64,000 nt of DNA, from the NCBI GenBank assembly GCA_964432155.1, contig CAYSMF010000005.1, forward strand, positions 62,001 through 126,000, in the 5' to 3' direction. The notes under the pieces are model-generated. The model ran no database searches, was not told the DNA's origin, and saw only the letters and a list, made by a program, of their open reading frames with translations. A program made the position numbers and the translations under genes. Positions within the stretch are counted from its first letter, which is position 1; every line of letters starts with the position of its first letter. This stretch comes from UBA10438 sp964432155 (GTDB taxonomy: Bacteria > Bacteroidota > Ignavibacteria > Kapaibacteriales > Kapaibacteriaceae). Positions 42,282 through 51,220 of this stretch are shown here, in pieces.

Positions 42282-43826
42282 GTGATCCAACACGTCCGCA
42301 GAACTATCATGCTCCTCGTGTGTGCATTGTGCCTTGTTGGCACAATGCATGCACAGGTTGTTGACTCTGCGATGACGCCAGTCAACCTCGGTCCGAACAT
42401 TAACGGCGCATTCGATGACATTCTTCCGGTGATCTCACCGGACGGTAACACATTGTTCTTCTGCCGTGGACATTCGCCAGAGAACATCGGCGGTGGAAAG
42501 CAGGATATCTGGTACAGCGAGAGGCAGCCAGACGGTACGTGGGGCATGGCGAAGAACATCGGCATCCCACTGAACAACCGCGAAAACAATTACCTCTGTG
42601 CGATCACGCCAGACGGAAACACGGTGCTTATCAGCGATGCCTATAGCTCGCCATCGAATGGTCAGCGAAGCATTGCGATCTCGCGGCGAACGGCTGATGG
42701 TTGGTCGGTACCACGACCAGTCAACATTCGTAACTACTACAACGACAGTCGCTTCACCGAGTACACACTCGCCAACGATGCAAAGACATTGATCCTTGCT
42801 GCCGACCGAAAAGATTCGCGCGGCGGGAAGGACCTCTATGTGTGCTTCCTGCAACCTGACAGTACATTCTCCGAGCCGCTGAACATGGGCGACTCGGTGA
42901 ATTCGATGCTGCAAGAAGGCACGCCGTTCATCGCTTCCGACGGCACCTCGCTGTACTTCGCATCGGATGGACACGGAGGCTATGGCGCGTTCGACGTGTT
43001 TGTTACGCGTCGTCTTGATTCTTCATGGACGAAGTGGTCGAAGCCGGAGAATCTTGGTTCGACGATCAACACACCCGGCTGGGACCTGTATTACACGGTG
43101 CCAGCTTCTGGCGACTATGCCTACTTCGTATCGTTTACCAATACGCTAGGATCTGGCGACATCTTCCGCATCAAACTGCCGGAAAAAGTCCGTCCACGTC
43201 CAGTGGTACTCGTCAATGGACGAGTGCTCAACAAAAAGACGAACGACCCTGTTGAGGCGAACATCATCTATGAAATCCTCCCGGCTGGAATTGAGGAGGG
43301 ACGTGCGCGTTCGGCACCAACGACCGGACAGTACAAGATTGTGCTGCCTGCCGGTGCGAAGTACGGATTCCGTGCCTCTGCCGATGGCTACGTGTCGGTG
43401 AACGACAACCTCGATTTGTCGGAGCAGCAGGAATACACGACGATTACGCGCGACCTGTTTCTCGTACCGATTGAGGTTGGCAGCGTAGTGGAGTTGAAGA
43501 ACATTTCGTTCGAGTACAACAAGGCGACGCTAACACCTGATTCGTATCCTGAGTTGAATCGTGTAGCAGAAATGCTCCTCGCATCGTCAACCATTACGAT
43601 GGAGATTGCTGGTCATACCGACAGCAAGGGTGGCGACGACTACAACATGCGTCTCTCGGAAGCGCGCGCGCAGTCTGTTGTCACCTACCTGCTCGGAAAG
43701 AGCAAGATTGATCCTGCACGATTGGTCGCCAAGGGCTATGGCGAAACGAAACCGCGCGACACCAACGACACTGCAGAAGGACGTGCGAACAACCGTCGCG
43801 TCGAGATTGAAATTCTTACCAAGTAA
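42282..43826 (+). CDS. PD40 propeller-OmpA outer-envelope protein
   Basis: 514 aa from the GTG at 42282 (1 nt after the previous stop); an ATG at 42309 is the alternative. The GTG is preferred because it adds the basic start (IQHVRRTI) to the hydrophobic signal sequence ending THAQ-like (GTMHAQ). Residues of about 25-310 contain WD40-like PD40 repeats (PVISPDGNTLFFCRG, CAITPDGNTVLISD, SDGTSLYFASDG). A carboxypeptidase-regulatory-like domain follows at about 320-390. The C-terminal OmpA domain has the peptidoglycan-binding motif (IAGHTDSKGGDDYNMRLSEAR ... RANNRRVEI). Proteins with this architecture are common in Bacteroidota and often belong to T9SS/gliding or envelope-anchoring complexes (PorE-like), but this link is inference. 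Confidence 0.88.
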   Translation: MIQHVRRTIMLLVCALCLVGTMHAQVVDSAMTPVNLGPNINGAFDDILPVISPDGNTLFFCRGHSPENIGGGKQDIWYSERQPDGTWGMAKNIGIPLNNRENNYLCAITPDGNTVLISDAYSSPSNGQRSIAISRRTADGWSVPRPVNIRNYYNDSRFTEYTLANDAKTLILAADRKDSRGGKDLYVCFLQPDSTFSEPLNMGDSVNSMLQEGTPFIASDGTSLYFASDGHGGYGAFDVFVTRRLDSSWTKWSKPENLGSTINTPGWDLYYTVPASGDYAYFVSFTNTLGSGDIFRIKLPEKVRPRPVVLVNGRVLNKKTNDPVEANIIYEILPAGIEEGRARSAPTTGQYKIVLPAGAKYGFRASADGYVSVNDNLDLSEQQEYTTITRDLFLVPIEVGSVVELKNISFEYNKATLTPDSYPELNRVAEMLLASSTITMEIAGHTDSKGGDDYNMRLSEARAQSVVTYLLGKSKIDPARLVAKGYGETKPRDTNDTAEGRANNRRVEIEILTK

Positions 43827-43835
43827 CGAACCTGT

Positions 43836-45026
43836 ATGAGCGAACAATCGCACAGTGCCATGCTCATGGAGCGTGAGCACGCCGTGGTCTTCCAAACATA
43901 CCGTCGCATTCCTGTTGCCATCGAACGCGCAGAAGGCGCACGTATCTTCGACCTCGATGGGAAGTCGTACCTCGATATGCTCGGTGGTATTGCAGTGAAT
44001 GCTCTCGGACATTCACATCCGAAGATCATTGCTGCGATCGAACAGCAGATACGCAAGTACATGCACGTGTCGAACGTGTTTTACCAAGAACCGCAAGTGC
44101 GACTGGCAGAGCAACTCGTAGAAGCATCGGGATATCCGCGCGTCTTTTTCTCGAACTCGGGTGCGGAAGCTACCGAGGGAGCAATCAAGATGGCACGTCG
44201 GTTTGGCAGTGCTCATGGTCGCTACGACATCGTAGGGTTTACAGGCGGCTTTCATGGTCGGACGTATGGTGCATTGTCGATCATGGACAAGCCATTGTAC
44301 AAAGAAGGCATGGGTCCGTTCCTGCCGAACACGATCGTTCTTCCGTACAACGACATTGATGCGCTCGAAGCGCGCGTCGACGAGAACACGTGTGCTGTGA
44401 TGATCGAAGTGCTTCAAGGTGAGGGCGGAATCAGTAGTGCTACCGATGAATTTGTGGCAGCACTGTGGTCGCTCAAGGAGCGCTATGGTTTCCTTGTAAT
44501 CGCCGACGAAGTGCAGAGCGGTATTGGTCGTACGGGCGACTTCTTCGCCTTCGAACGATATGGCGTTCGTCCCGACATCATCACTGTAGCAAAGGCAATG
44601 GGTGGTGGTTTGCCGCTGGGTGCAATTCTTGCAACCGACGAAGCAGCATCGCTCTTCGATCGTGGCATGCACGGCACAACCTATGGTGGCAATCCTGTTG
44701 CATGCGTAGCTGGAAGCGTCGTTGTTGACGAAGTGATGAACGGACTGATGATACATGTTCGTGAGATTGGTGCGTATTTCATCGAGCGCATGGAAGCGCT
44801 GCGCGCAGAGATGCCAGCACGGATTCGCGAAGTGCGTGGCAGAGGCTGCATGGTGGGCTTGGTACTGAATGAAGATGCCGCTCCTGTTATTCCAATGCTC
44901 CTTGCGCATGGCGTGATCGCCAACGCAACGGCAGGGAATGTTATTCGTTTCGTTCCGCCATTCGTGATTCAACGTGCGGATGTTGATGAACTTGAGCATG
45001 CGCTCCGACGGGTGCTCACTGCCTAA
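43836..45026 (+). CDS. argD: Class III aminotransferase, ArgD-like
   Basis: 396 aa. The PLP-binding features are NSGAEATEGAIKMAR near the N-terminal third, the Asp of VIADEVQSGIGRTG, and the Schiff-base lysine in ITVAKAMGGGLP. The N-terminal pattern (DLDGKSYLDMLGGIAVNALGHSHP) and the overall length fit acetylornithine aminotransferase (arginine biosynthesis), but 4-aminobutyrate or succinylornithine aminotransferases are close relatives, and no other arginine gene is nearby to settle it. No ribosome binding site is obvious before the ATG. The stop overlaps the start of the next gene by one base. Confidence 0.78.
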   Translation: MSEQSHSAMLMEREHAVVFQTYRRIPVAIERAEGARIFDLDGKSYLDMLGGIAVNALGHSHPKIIAAIEQQIRKYMHVSNVFYQEPQVRLAEQLVEASGYPRVFFSNSGAEATEGAIKMARRFGSAHGRYDIVGFTGGFHGRTYGALSIMDKPLYKEGMGPFLPNTIVLPYNDIDALEARVDENTCAVMIEVLQGEGGISSATDEFVAALWSLKERYGFLVIADEVQSGIGRTGDFFAFERYGVRPDIITVAKAMGGGLPLGAILATDEAASLFDRGMHGTTYGGNPVACVAGSVVVDEVMNGLMIHVREIGAYFIERMEALRAEMPARIREVRGRGCMVGLVLNEDAAPVIPMLLAHGVIANATAGNVIRFVPPFVIQRADVDELEHALRRVLTA

Positions 45027-45286
45027 TGGACTGTCGTCCGCAGTGTGGGGCGTGCTGCATTGCCCCCTCGATCACATCACCGATACCCGGTATGCCGAAC
45101 GGTAAGCCTGCCGGTGTTCGCTGTGTGCAGTTAACAGATGATCTGCAGTGTCGCATCTTCGACGCACCGGAGCGTCCACGCGTGTGTTCGTCGCTGCGGC
45201 CACATCGTGAGATGTGCGGCACTGATGCAGGTGAAGCGATGATGATTCTTACGCAGCTCGAACTCGACACGCAACCATTGTCGTAA
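45026..45286 (+). CDS. YkgJ-family Cys-cluster protein
   Basis: 86 aa. It starts with the Cys cluster DCRPQCGACC (Cys3, 7, 10 and 11) and has further Cys residues in VRCVQLTDDLQCRIF and VCSSLRP, the pattern of the YkgJ/PF03692 family, which is proposed to bind zinc or an iron-sulfur cluster. No experimental function is established. The start overlaps the stop of the aminotransferase gene (TAATG), and the next gene starts 8 bp later, so it belongs to the same transcript. Confidence 0.8.
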   Translation: MDCRPQCGACCIAPSITSPIPGMPNGKPAGVRCVQLTDDLQCRIFDAPERPRVCSSLRPHREMCGTDAGEAMMILTQLELDTQPLS

Positions 45287-45294
45287 CTTCCTTG

Positions 45295-46488
45295 ATGTAT
45301 CCAATCCTTGTCACGTGTCCACGTGAACTTCCCGCCATTTGTGCGCGCGAGATTACTGAACTCGGTTTGCCCGTTGTGGCCGAAATGCCAGCAGGTGTTG
45401 AAACCCTCGGCACACTCGAAGATTGTCTTCGACTGAACCTTTGGTTGCGCACCGCGCACCGGGTGTTGTTACGCCTGGGCTCGTTCACGGCCACTACGCC
45501 CGATGCGATGTACGAGGCTGTAAACTCCGTTGCATGGGAAGAGTGGATCCCTTCAAATGGATTTCTGAGTGTGATTAGTTCGGTCGATACGAAGTCGATC
45601 GATAACGTGATGTATGCCAACATGCGCTGCAAGGATGCCGTTGTTGATCGTATCCGCAGTAAGAAGGGCGTGCGGCCCGACTCGGGTCCGGGTAACACGG
45701 GCTCGGTGGTGTTCTTGTATTGGCACGACGAAACACTCATGGTGTATGTCGATACATCTGGGACGCCCCTTTCCGATCGTGGATATCGCGTGCATCCGGC
45801 AAAGGCGCCAATGCGCGAGACCCTTGCGGCGGCAGTGATTATGTCCACACGCTGGTCGCCGGAGTTTCCATTTGTGAACCCAATGTGCGGTAGTGGAACA
45901 CTCGGAATCGAAGCGGCGCTGATCGGACATCGCATTGCGCCCGGATCGATGAGGACCAATTTTGGCTTCCACCATCTATTGCCGTTCCGTCCGCGGATGT
46001 GGCACGAGTTGCGCGACGCTGCACTGGCACAAGCCGACATGTCGAGAAGGCTTGAAATCCATTGCTCCGATATCGATCAGCGAGTCATCCGACAAGCACG
46101 CGATAACGCAAAGCGTGCGGGTGTGTCTGCATCATTCCGCGTGGCAGACATCGTTGATGTGCGCCCGCCGAATGTGCCCCTTCCAGCTGATCACGATGCT
46201 GGTACCCCGATTGTTATCGTGAACCCTGAGTTCGGCATCCGCCTAGGCGATGAACGCCAGTTACGCGACGTGTACCGCACGATTGGCGATGTGTTTAAGC
46301 AGCAGTTCCAGGGCTACACAGGCTACGTATTCACAGGCAATTTCCGTCTGGCCAAGGAGGTCGGATTGCGCTCCAGCCGACGCATGACGTTCTGGAGTGC
46401 GGATCTCGAGTGCCGGTTGCTCGAGTTTGAGCTCTACCAGGGCACGAAAAAGCAGTACGCAAAGCTCGACGGAGCACAGGAGGACTGA
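45295..46488 (+). CDS. THUMP-domain class I RNA methyltransferase, RlmL-like
   Basis: 397 aa. The ATG at 45295 is preferred to the TTG at 45292. Residues of about 1-160 form the N-terminal ferredoxin-like and THUMP region; residues of about 165-385 form a SAM-dependent methyltransferase (NPMCGSGTLGIEAALIGH as motif I, EIHCSDIDQRVIRQARDNA). The family's catalytic motif is normally N-P-P-Y; here the equivalent position reads NPEFGIRLGD, so the second Pro is Glu and Tyr is Phe. The relatives modify G in 23S rRNA (RlmL, m2G2445). Whether this protein keeps that activity is open. It is the last gene of a run starting at uppP. Confidence 0.82.
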   Translation: MYPILVTCPRELPAICAREITELGLPVVAEMPAGVETLGTLEDCLRLNLWLRTAHRVLLRLGSFTATTPDAMYEAVNSVAWEEWIPSNGFLSVISSVDTKSIDNVMYANMRCKDAVVDRIRSKKGVRPDSGPGNTGSVVFLYWHDETLMVYVDTSGTPLSDRGYRVHPAKAPMRETLAAAVIMSTRWSPEFPFVNPMCGSGTLGIEAALIGHRIAPGSMRTNFGFHHLLPFRPRMWHELRDAALAQADMSRRLEIHCSDIDQRVIRQARDNAKRAGVSASFRVADIVDVRPPNVPLPADHDAGTPIVIVNPEFGIRLGDERQLRDVYRTIGDVFKQQFQGYTGYVFTGNFRLAKEVGLRSSRRMTFWSADLECRLLEFELYQGTKKQYAKLDGAQED

Positions 46489-46510
46489 CGGTAGAGGACT
46501 GCGGCTTCCG

Positions 46511-46518
46511 TAACTTTG
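46511..46518 (+). promoter_or_regulatory. -7 box (TAACTTTG) of a probable leaderless thrS mRNA
   Basis: A perfect TAnnTTTG ending 4 nt before the thrS ATG. There is no Shine-Dalgarno sequence. The region is too short for a T-box or an operator-like leader of the E. coli thrS kind. Confidence 0.65.
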
Positions 46519-46522
46519 CCGC

Positions 46523-48451
46523 ATGATCAACCTTACACTCCCCAATGGCGACGTCCGCCAGTACCCAGCAGGTACATCGGGCATGGACGTAGCCAAGAGC
46601 ATCTCCGACGGACTCGCACGCGTGGCTGTCGGGATCTACGTGAACGACGCCCCCTACGACCTCTCCCGTCCGATTACCTCCGACGCGCACGTTCGCATTG
46701 TTACGTTCGATAACGATGAAGGCAAAGAGATCTTCTGGCACTCGACGGCCCACTTGATGGCCGAAGCGCTTGAGGCTCTGTACCCTGGTGTAAAGTTTGG
46801 TATCGGACCTCCTATCGAGCAGGGCTTTTACTACGACGTGGACCTTCCAGGTGATCTGCGCATCTCTGTTGAAGACTTGCCGCGCATCGAAGCAAAGATG
46901 GCTGAGCTCGCCAAGCGCGATGTGCCGTACGAGCGTATTGAGATGAACTGGGACGACGCCGTAGCCTACTTCCGTCAGAAGGGCGACGAGTACAAGCTTG
47001 AGTTGCTCGACGGACTTAAGGACTCGGAGATTACGTTCTACCGTCAGGGTGAGTTCACAGACCTTTGTCGTGGTACACACGTGCCATCGACAGGACACAT
47101 CAAGTATCCAAAGTTGATCTCGGTTGCTGGTGCATACTGGCGCGGCGACGAAAAGCGTAAGCAGCTTACGCGCATCTACGGTGTAGCGTTTCCGAAGAAG
47201 CAGCAACTCGAAGAGTTCATCAAGCAGCGCGAAGAAGCGGAACGTCGCGATCACCGCAAGCTTGGTAAGGAGCTCGAGATCTACATGATCACGCCGATGG
47301 TCGGTGGTGGTCTGCCTGTGTGGTTGCCAAACGGTACGATTTTGCGTCGTCGTCTCGAAGCATTCCTTCGCGATGAACAAGTCAAGCGCGGGTATCAGGA
47401 AGTGATCACGCCACACATCGGCAATCTGAATCTGTACAAGACATCGGGTCACTACCCGTACTACGCTGATTCGCAATTCGATCCGATTACGGTGGAAGAC
47501 GAACAGTACATGCTTAAGCCCATGAACTGTCCGCACCACCACCAGATCTATGCATCGAAGCCACGCTCGTATCGCGACCTTCCAGCGCGCTTCGCCGAGT
47601 TTGGCACTGTGTATCGCTACGAACAATCAGGCGAGCTCAATGGCTTGTCGCGCGTTCGCGGCTTTACGCAGGATGATGCGCACATCTACTGCACGCACGA
47701 CCAACTCAAGGACGAAATCAAGAACGTCGTTGAACTCACGCAGAAAGTCTTCACAACATTCGGCATGGACGTCACAACACGTCTGTCGTTCCGTGATGAT
47801 AATGACGCGAAGTACGGTGGCGACATCGAACACTGGGATCGCGCACAAGCCGAGATCAAGCAGGTTGCCGACGAGATGGGTCTTGAGTACTTCATCGGAC
47901 TTGGAGAAGCTGCGTTCTACGGACCGAAGATTGACTTCATCGTGCGCGATGCAATCGGACGCAAGTGGCAGCTCGGCACGGTGCAGGTAGACTACGTCAT
48001 GCCGGAGCGCTTCAATCTCGAGTATGTTGGTGCCGACAACCAGAAGCACCGTCCGGTGATTATTCACCGTGCGCCGTTCGGATCGATGGAGCGATTCATC
48101 TCGATCCTCATCGAGCACTATGCTGGCAACTTCCCATTCTGGATTGCACCAACTCAGGTGAGCATCCTCCCAATCGCAGATGCACACCACACCTTCGCGC
48201 AAGATCTCGCAGCCGAGTTCGAGCGTATGGGGCTGCGTGTCAACTGCGACCTCCGCAACGAGAAGATTAACCGCAAGGTTGCCGAAAGCGAGCAGAAGAA
48301 GATTCCGTTCGCGCTCGTTATTGGCAACAAGGAGATCGAAAACGATGCCGCATCAGTTCGTGTACACGGCGAAGGTGATAAGGGGCAGATGAAGATCTCG
48401 GAGATCAAGGAGTTGTTTACACGTCTCAATCAACCAGGTGAACAGGCATGA
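46523..48451 (+). CDS. thrS: Threonyl-tRNA synthetase
   Basis: 642 aa, standard length. It charges tRNA-Thr. Domains in order: TGS (1-60; ITLPNG-like INLTLPNGDVRQ), the editing domain (about 65-225; HSTAHLMAEALEALYP and CRGTHVPSTG, which supply the His and Cys of the hydrolytic site), the class II catalytic core (about 240-535; MNCPHHHQIYASKPRSYRDLP with the zinc Cys, RVRGFTQDDAHIYC, GSMERFISILIEHYAG), and the anticodon-binding domain (QVSILPIADAHHTFA). It opens a six-gene run; the stop overlaps the start of the channel gene by 4 nt. Confidence 0.97.
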   Translation: MINLTLPNGDVRQYPAGTSGMDVAKSISDGLARVAVGIYVNDAPYDLSRPITSDAHVRIVTFDNDEGKEIFWHSTAHLMAEALEALYPGVKFGIGPPIEQGFYYDVDLPGDLRISVEDLPRIEAKMAELAKRDVPYERIEMNWDDAVAYFRQKGDEYKLELLDGLKDSEITFYRQGEFTDLCRGTHVPSTGHIKYPKLISVAGAYWRGDEKRKQLTRIYGVAFPKKQQLEEFIKQREEAERRDHRKLGKELEIYMITPMVGGGLPVWLPNGTILRRRLEAFLRDEQVKRGYQEVITPHIGNLNLYKTSGHYPYYADSQFDPITVEDEQYMLKPMNCPHHHQIYASKPRSYRDLPARFAEFGTVYRYEQSGELNGLSRVRGFTQDDAHIYCTHDQLKDEIKNVVELTQKVFTTFGMDVTTRLSFRDDNDAKYGGDIEHWDRAQAEIKQVADEMGLEYFIGLGEAAFYGPKIDFIVRDAIGRKWQLGTVQVDYVMPERFNLEYVGADNQKHRPVIIHRAPFGSMERFISILIEHYAGNFPFWIAPTQVSILPIADAHHTFAQDLAAEFERMGLRVNCDLRNEKINRKVAESEQKKIPFALVIGNKEIENDAASVRVHGEGDKGQMKISEIKELFTRLNQPGEQA

Positions 48452-49500
48452 TGGGACTCTCAACAACACAGTGGCTGATCTTCTTCGGCATGCTCGCCGG
48501 TTCGATGATTGCCGTCGAAGGCATCTCGCGCGGTTTGATTTCGCTCACTGCATCGCTCTTCAAGAAGTGGAAGTTGAAGCCGAATCAGCAGGTACTGCTG
48601 GTTACTACGCGCAGTCTCGCGCTCGGTATCGTAGCAGAGCTTGTGGGTACGTGGTTTTGGCTCGTAGGCTTCAGTCCAAGTACAACGATCCGCGTCAGCG
48701 TATGGATGGACGTGCTCTCGGCAAGTGCATTTGTGATCGGTGCATATCGCTTGATCGATCTGCTGTGTGCACACGTGATTGAACAGATTCTGAAGCATCG
48801 CTCAAACCGCGGTGATATTGCTCGCACACTCGCACCACTGCTCTCGTCGACCATCAAGGTTGTGATTGCGGCCGTGGGTGTAACGGTTGTGCTCGGCATG
48901 CTCGGCGTCAACGTCCTTGCCATCATCACTGGTCTCTCGATTGGTGGTGCTGCGCTTGCACTCGCATCACAAGACACGATCAAGAACCTCTTTGGTTCGA
49001 TGATGCTCATCGCTGACCATCCATTTGATGTCGGCGATTTGATCACCGTTGATGGTGTTGATGGAATCGTCGAGGAAATCGGCTTCCGCAGCACGCGCTT
49101 GCGCACAGCGGCGGATAGCATTGTGAGTATTCCGAATGGAACACTCGCGAACATGACAATTGACAACCTTGGTGTCCGCTCGTATCGACTCTACAAGGCA
49201 GAATTCGTTGTCGACCACTACACACCGTCTGCGAAGGTGCAAGAGTTTGTTGACGAGATTCGCTCGTTGATCACGACGCATCCACTGACGCTGAAGGATC
49301 CACAGAAGATTGTCGTTGGTGTCACAGGTGTATCGAACGTCGGATACGTTGTCGCAGCATCAATGTTCATCGACGCGAAGAAGGTCAGTGAAGATCTTGT
49401 GTTCCGTCACGAGATGAACATGGATATCATTCGTGCAGCCGAAACGCTGCGTATCCGATTCTCTCGTCTTGCCGAACCACCGTCCATGAATGCAGCGTAA
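48448..49500 (+). CDS. MscS-family mechanosensitive channel
   Basis: 350 aa. There are five predicted membrane helices, at about 8-30, 46-70, 82-105, 125-148 and 152-175, the last being the pore-lining TM3 (GLSIGGAALALASQDTIKNLFGSMML). The MscS beta domain follows (FDVGDLITVDGVDGIVEEIGFRSTRLRTAADSIVSIPNG) and then the C-terminal alpha/beta domain. Such channels release solutes upon hypo-osmotic shock. The length fits the small-conductance group (YbdG/YnaI-like). Its start overlaps the thrS stop (ATGA); a second ATG three bases on is equally possible. Confidence 0.9.
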   Translation: MMGLSTTQWLIFFGMLAGSMIAVEGISRGLISLTASLFKKWKLKPNQQVLLVTTRSLALGIVAELVGTWFWLVGFSPSTTIRVSVWMDVLSASAFVIGAYRLIDLLCAHVIEQILKHRSNRGDIARTLAPLLSSTIKVVIAAVGVTVVLGMLGVNVLAIITGLSIGGAALALASQDTIKNLFGSMMLIADHPFDVGDLITVDGVDGIVEEIGFRSTRLRTAADSIVSIPNGTLANMTIDNLGVRSYRLYKAEFVVDHYTPSAKVQEFVDEIRSLITTHPLTLKDPQKIVVGVTGVSNVGYVVAASMFIDAKKVSEDLVFRHEMNMDIIRAAETLRIRFSRLAEPPSMNAA

Positions 49501-49861
49501 GTCGATGAGCTCTCTGGTGATCGGGCTGTTGCTGGTGATGACAGGTGCAGGTGGCTTCATGGCTACCCAGTCACTGCTGACCTTGCCAATCCTGGTTCCT
49601 GGTGTAGTGCTTGCTGGCGGCGGCTACCGGATGCTCAAGCACGGCAGTACGACGCTTTGGCTGGCCGCCATGCTCGTAGCAAGTCTGGTACCGATGCTCT
49701 TCTTCGCAACGGCGCTTCCTCGGACGGTTATGGTACTGTTTGGCGGTGGTGAGAATCTTCCGGCACCTATTTTTGTTCTCGGTCTTGCAGCCTTGCTGTG
49801 CCTAGCCCATGCAACGCTCACAATTCGATTGTTGGTGCGCTCAGTGCAGCGCGAGGCCTGA
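49490..49861 (+). CDS. Small membrane protein of unknown function
   Basis: 123 aa with four predicted membrane helices (about 9-25, 30-45, 56-74 and 92-112) and almost no soluble part. I recognise no family. The ATG at 49490 lies inside the end of the channel gene (11-nt overlap) and gives a basic QRKS start in front of the first helix; an ATG at 49505 is the alternative. The overlap and the common strand suggest co-expression with the MscS channel gene. Confidence 0.6.
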   Translation: MQRKSMSSLVIGLLLVMTGAGGFMATQSLLTLPILVPGVVLAGGGYRMLKHGSTTLWLAAMLVASLVPMLFFATALPRTVMVLFGGGENLPAPIFVLGLAALLCLAHATLTIRLLVRSVQREA

Positions 49862-49891
49862 TTCATCACGTTACTTCTCGTTGGACATCTC

Positions 49892-50521
49892 ATGCGAAGC
49901 GTTCTTCTTGTTCTGGCAGCTTTCATTGCAACCACATCGGCTGAAGCATGCGTGCACTGTGCGTATGCAGCCGCAGTCCACGGTGCTCACGCGTCTGCTG
50001 GAGTATGGATTCCCGCTGCTTCGCAAGAGACCTCGTTTGTGAAGTCGAAGACTGCTACGTCGACGCTCGAAATGAAGAACGCGCAGTTTATGTACGATGC
50101 CGCCGAGTGGACGTTGCTGCCAGACTCGCTTCCGAATGAGTCATTCGATGGACAGTTTCAGCACGTCGATGGCAACATCCGCGGTATGGTCATGTCGGTA
50201 AAGGAATTCCAACCTGCTACTGAGTTTCTCGACAGCTTTGTTGGTGGTATGGCAGAGTCGTACCCTGGCACAAAGCTTGTGTCGAAGCGCGACGTAACGG
50301 TCAACGGCGAAAAGGTGATCGAGGTACAAATCGACATGCCAGTTGATCAGACGCCAGTTCGTTACTACGGCTACTTGCATGCTGGTGCACGTGGTGTCGC
50401 GATGGCTCTTGCAGCATGTCATGGCGAACTCTTCAAGGAAGTGTCCGCGACGCTCACGACGTTTGCGTCTGGATTGATGATTGCACGCCCGAAGAATCAA
50501 CTCAAGCTCAAGAAGAAGTGA
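49892..50521 (+). CDS. Exported protein of unknown function
   Basis: 209 aa. A signal peptide (RSVLLVLAAFIATTSAEA) is followed directly by CVHC and a His-containing stretch (AYAAAVHGAHAS), and then a mixed alpha/beta region with no recognised family (FLDSFVGGMAESYPGTKLVSKRDVTVNGEKVIEVQID). The CxxC after the cleavage site could bind a metal or take part in redox chemistry. The tail is basic (KNQLKLKKK). The next gene starts inside its stop codon (GTGA), so it is coupled to a [2Fe-2S] protein gene. Confidence 0.65.
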   Translation: MRSVLLVLAAFIATTSAEACVHCAYAAAVHGAHASAGVWIPAASQETSFVKSKTATSTLEMKNAQFMYDAAEWTLLPDSLPNESFDGQFQHVDGNIRGMVMSVKEFQPATEFLDSFVGGMAESYPGTKLVSKRDVTVNGEKVIEVQIDMPVDQTPVRYYGYLHAGARGVAMALAACHGELFKEVSATLTTFASGLMIARPKNQLKLKKK

Positions 50522-50880
50522 AACCCGAAGCGAAGCTCCGCGAAAAAGCATCAGCGCTCGGTATTGGTACGCACGAGCGTCATGTGATGATCTGTGCTGA
50601 TCAATCGAAGCCGAAGTGCTGCAGTATGGAAAAGGGGCTCGAAGCATGGGATTATCTCAAGACGCGTCTCAAGGAGCTTGAGCTCGACCAGCCAGGAAAG
50701 GTGTTCCGCACCAAGGCAAACTGTCTGCGTCTCTGTGTGATGGGTCCGATCGTTGTTGTGCAACCGGATAACGTCTGGTATCACTCATGCACACCGAAGG
50801 TGTTAGAGCGCATCATCCAGGAGCACCTCATCGGCGGTGTACCAGTCGAAGAGTATCGCATCACGCATGATCACGCGTGA
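50518..50880 (+). CDS. Thioredoxin-like [2Fe-2S] ferredoxin
   Basis: 120 aa from the GTG at 50518, which overlaps the preceding stop; an open extension upstream is in a coding region of another frame and is rejected. The cluster-binding Cys candidates are C26 (MICAD), C34/C35 (KCCS), C69 and C73 (NCLRLC). The spacing and the thioredoxin-like secondary structure fit the Shethna-type or NuoE-like [2Fe-2S] ferredoxins seen in many bacteria. The electron partner is unknown. It is overlapped by the next gene start by 14 nt. Confidence 0.85.
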   Translation: MKPEAKLREKASALGIGTHERHVMICADQSKPKCCSMEKGLEAWDYLKTRLKELELDQPGKVFRTKANCLRLCVMGPIVVVQPDNVWYHSCTPKVLERIIQEHLIGGVPVEEYRITHDHA

Positions 50881-51220
50881 TCGACTTCGCGCGTACGCTG
50901 CACAGAAAGCAGGCGCTACAGAAGACCTACCGTTTGGTCCATCAACCTGCACGATGAAGGTCTGCGGGAAGATCTTCCTCTTCATTCCCCTCGATGTCGA
51001 CGATGTGCGTTGCGCATTGAAATCCGATCCAGATCGGTTGCTCGAACTCCGTGAGCGCTACGCAGATGTTGTGTCGGGCCCATACCTAGATGCACGTCAT
51101 TGGGCCACGTTGATCTGCAACGGAGAAATACCCGACGCCGAGATCTATGCAGCGATTGACCACTCGTACGAATGCGTGGTCCGACGCCTCACCGTGAAGC
51201 AACGAGCGACGCTATATTGA
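50867..51220 (+). CDS. MmcQ/YjbR-family protein
   Basis: 117 aa. The family signature is complete: an N-terminal helix (DRLRAYAAQKAGATEDLPFG), MKVCGKIFLFI, a DPDRLLELRERYADVVSGPYL segment, and the C-terminal HWATLICNGEIPDAEIYAAIDHSY. YjbR-type proteins have a CyaY-like fold and have been called DNA-binding, but their role is not settled. The ATG at 50867 lies inside the preceding gene and is the only start that gives the family N-terminus. The 3' end overlaps the convergent sdhC gene by 32 bp. Confidence 0.9.
   Translation: MITRDRLRAYAAQKAGATEDLPFGPSTCTMKVCGKIFLFIPLDVDDVRCALKSDPDRLLELRERYADVVSGPYLDARHWATLICNGEIPDAEIYAAIDHSYECVVRRLTVKQRATLY

Noticed and set aside
44013..44999. 328-aa open frame antisense to the aminotransferase gene
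   Set aside because: Mirror of a strongly conserved gene; rich in Cys and His with no family.
46331..47626. 431-aa open frame antisense to the methyltransferase and thrS genes
   Set aside because: It is a shadow of two well-supported genes; the translation has no recognisable family, and codon bias explains the open frame.
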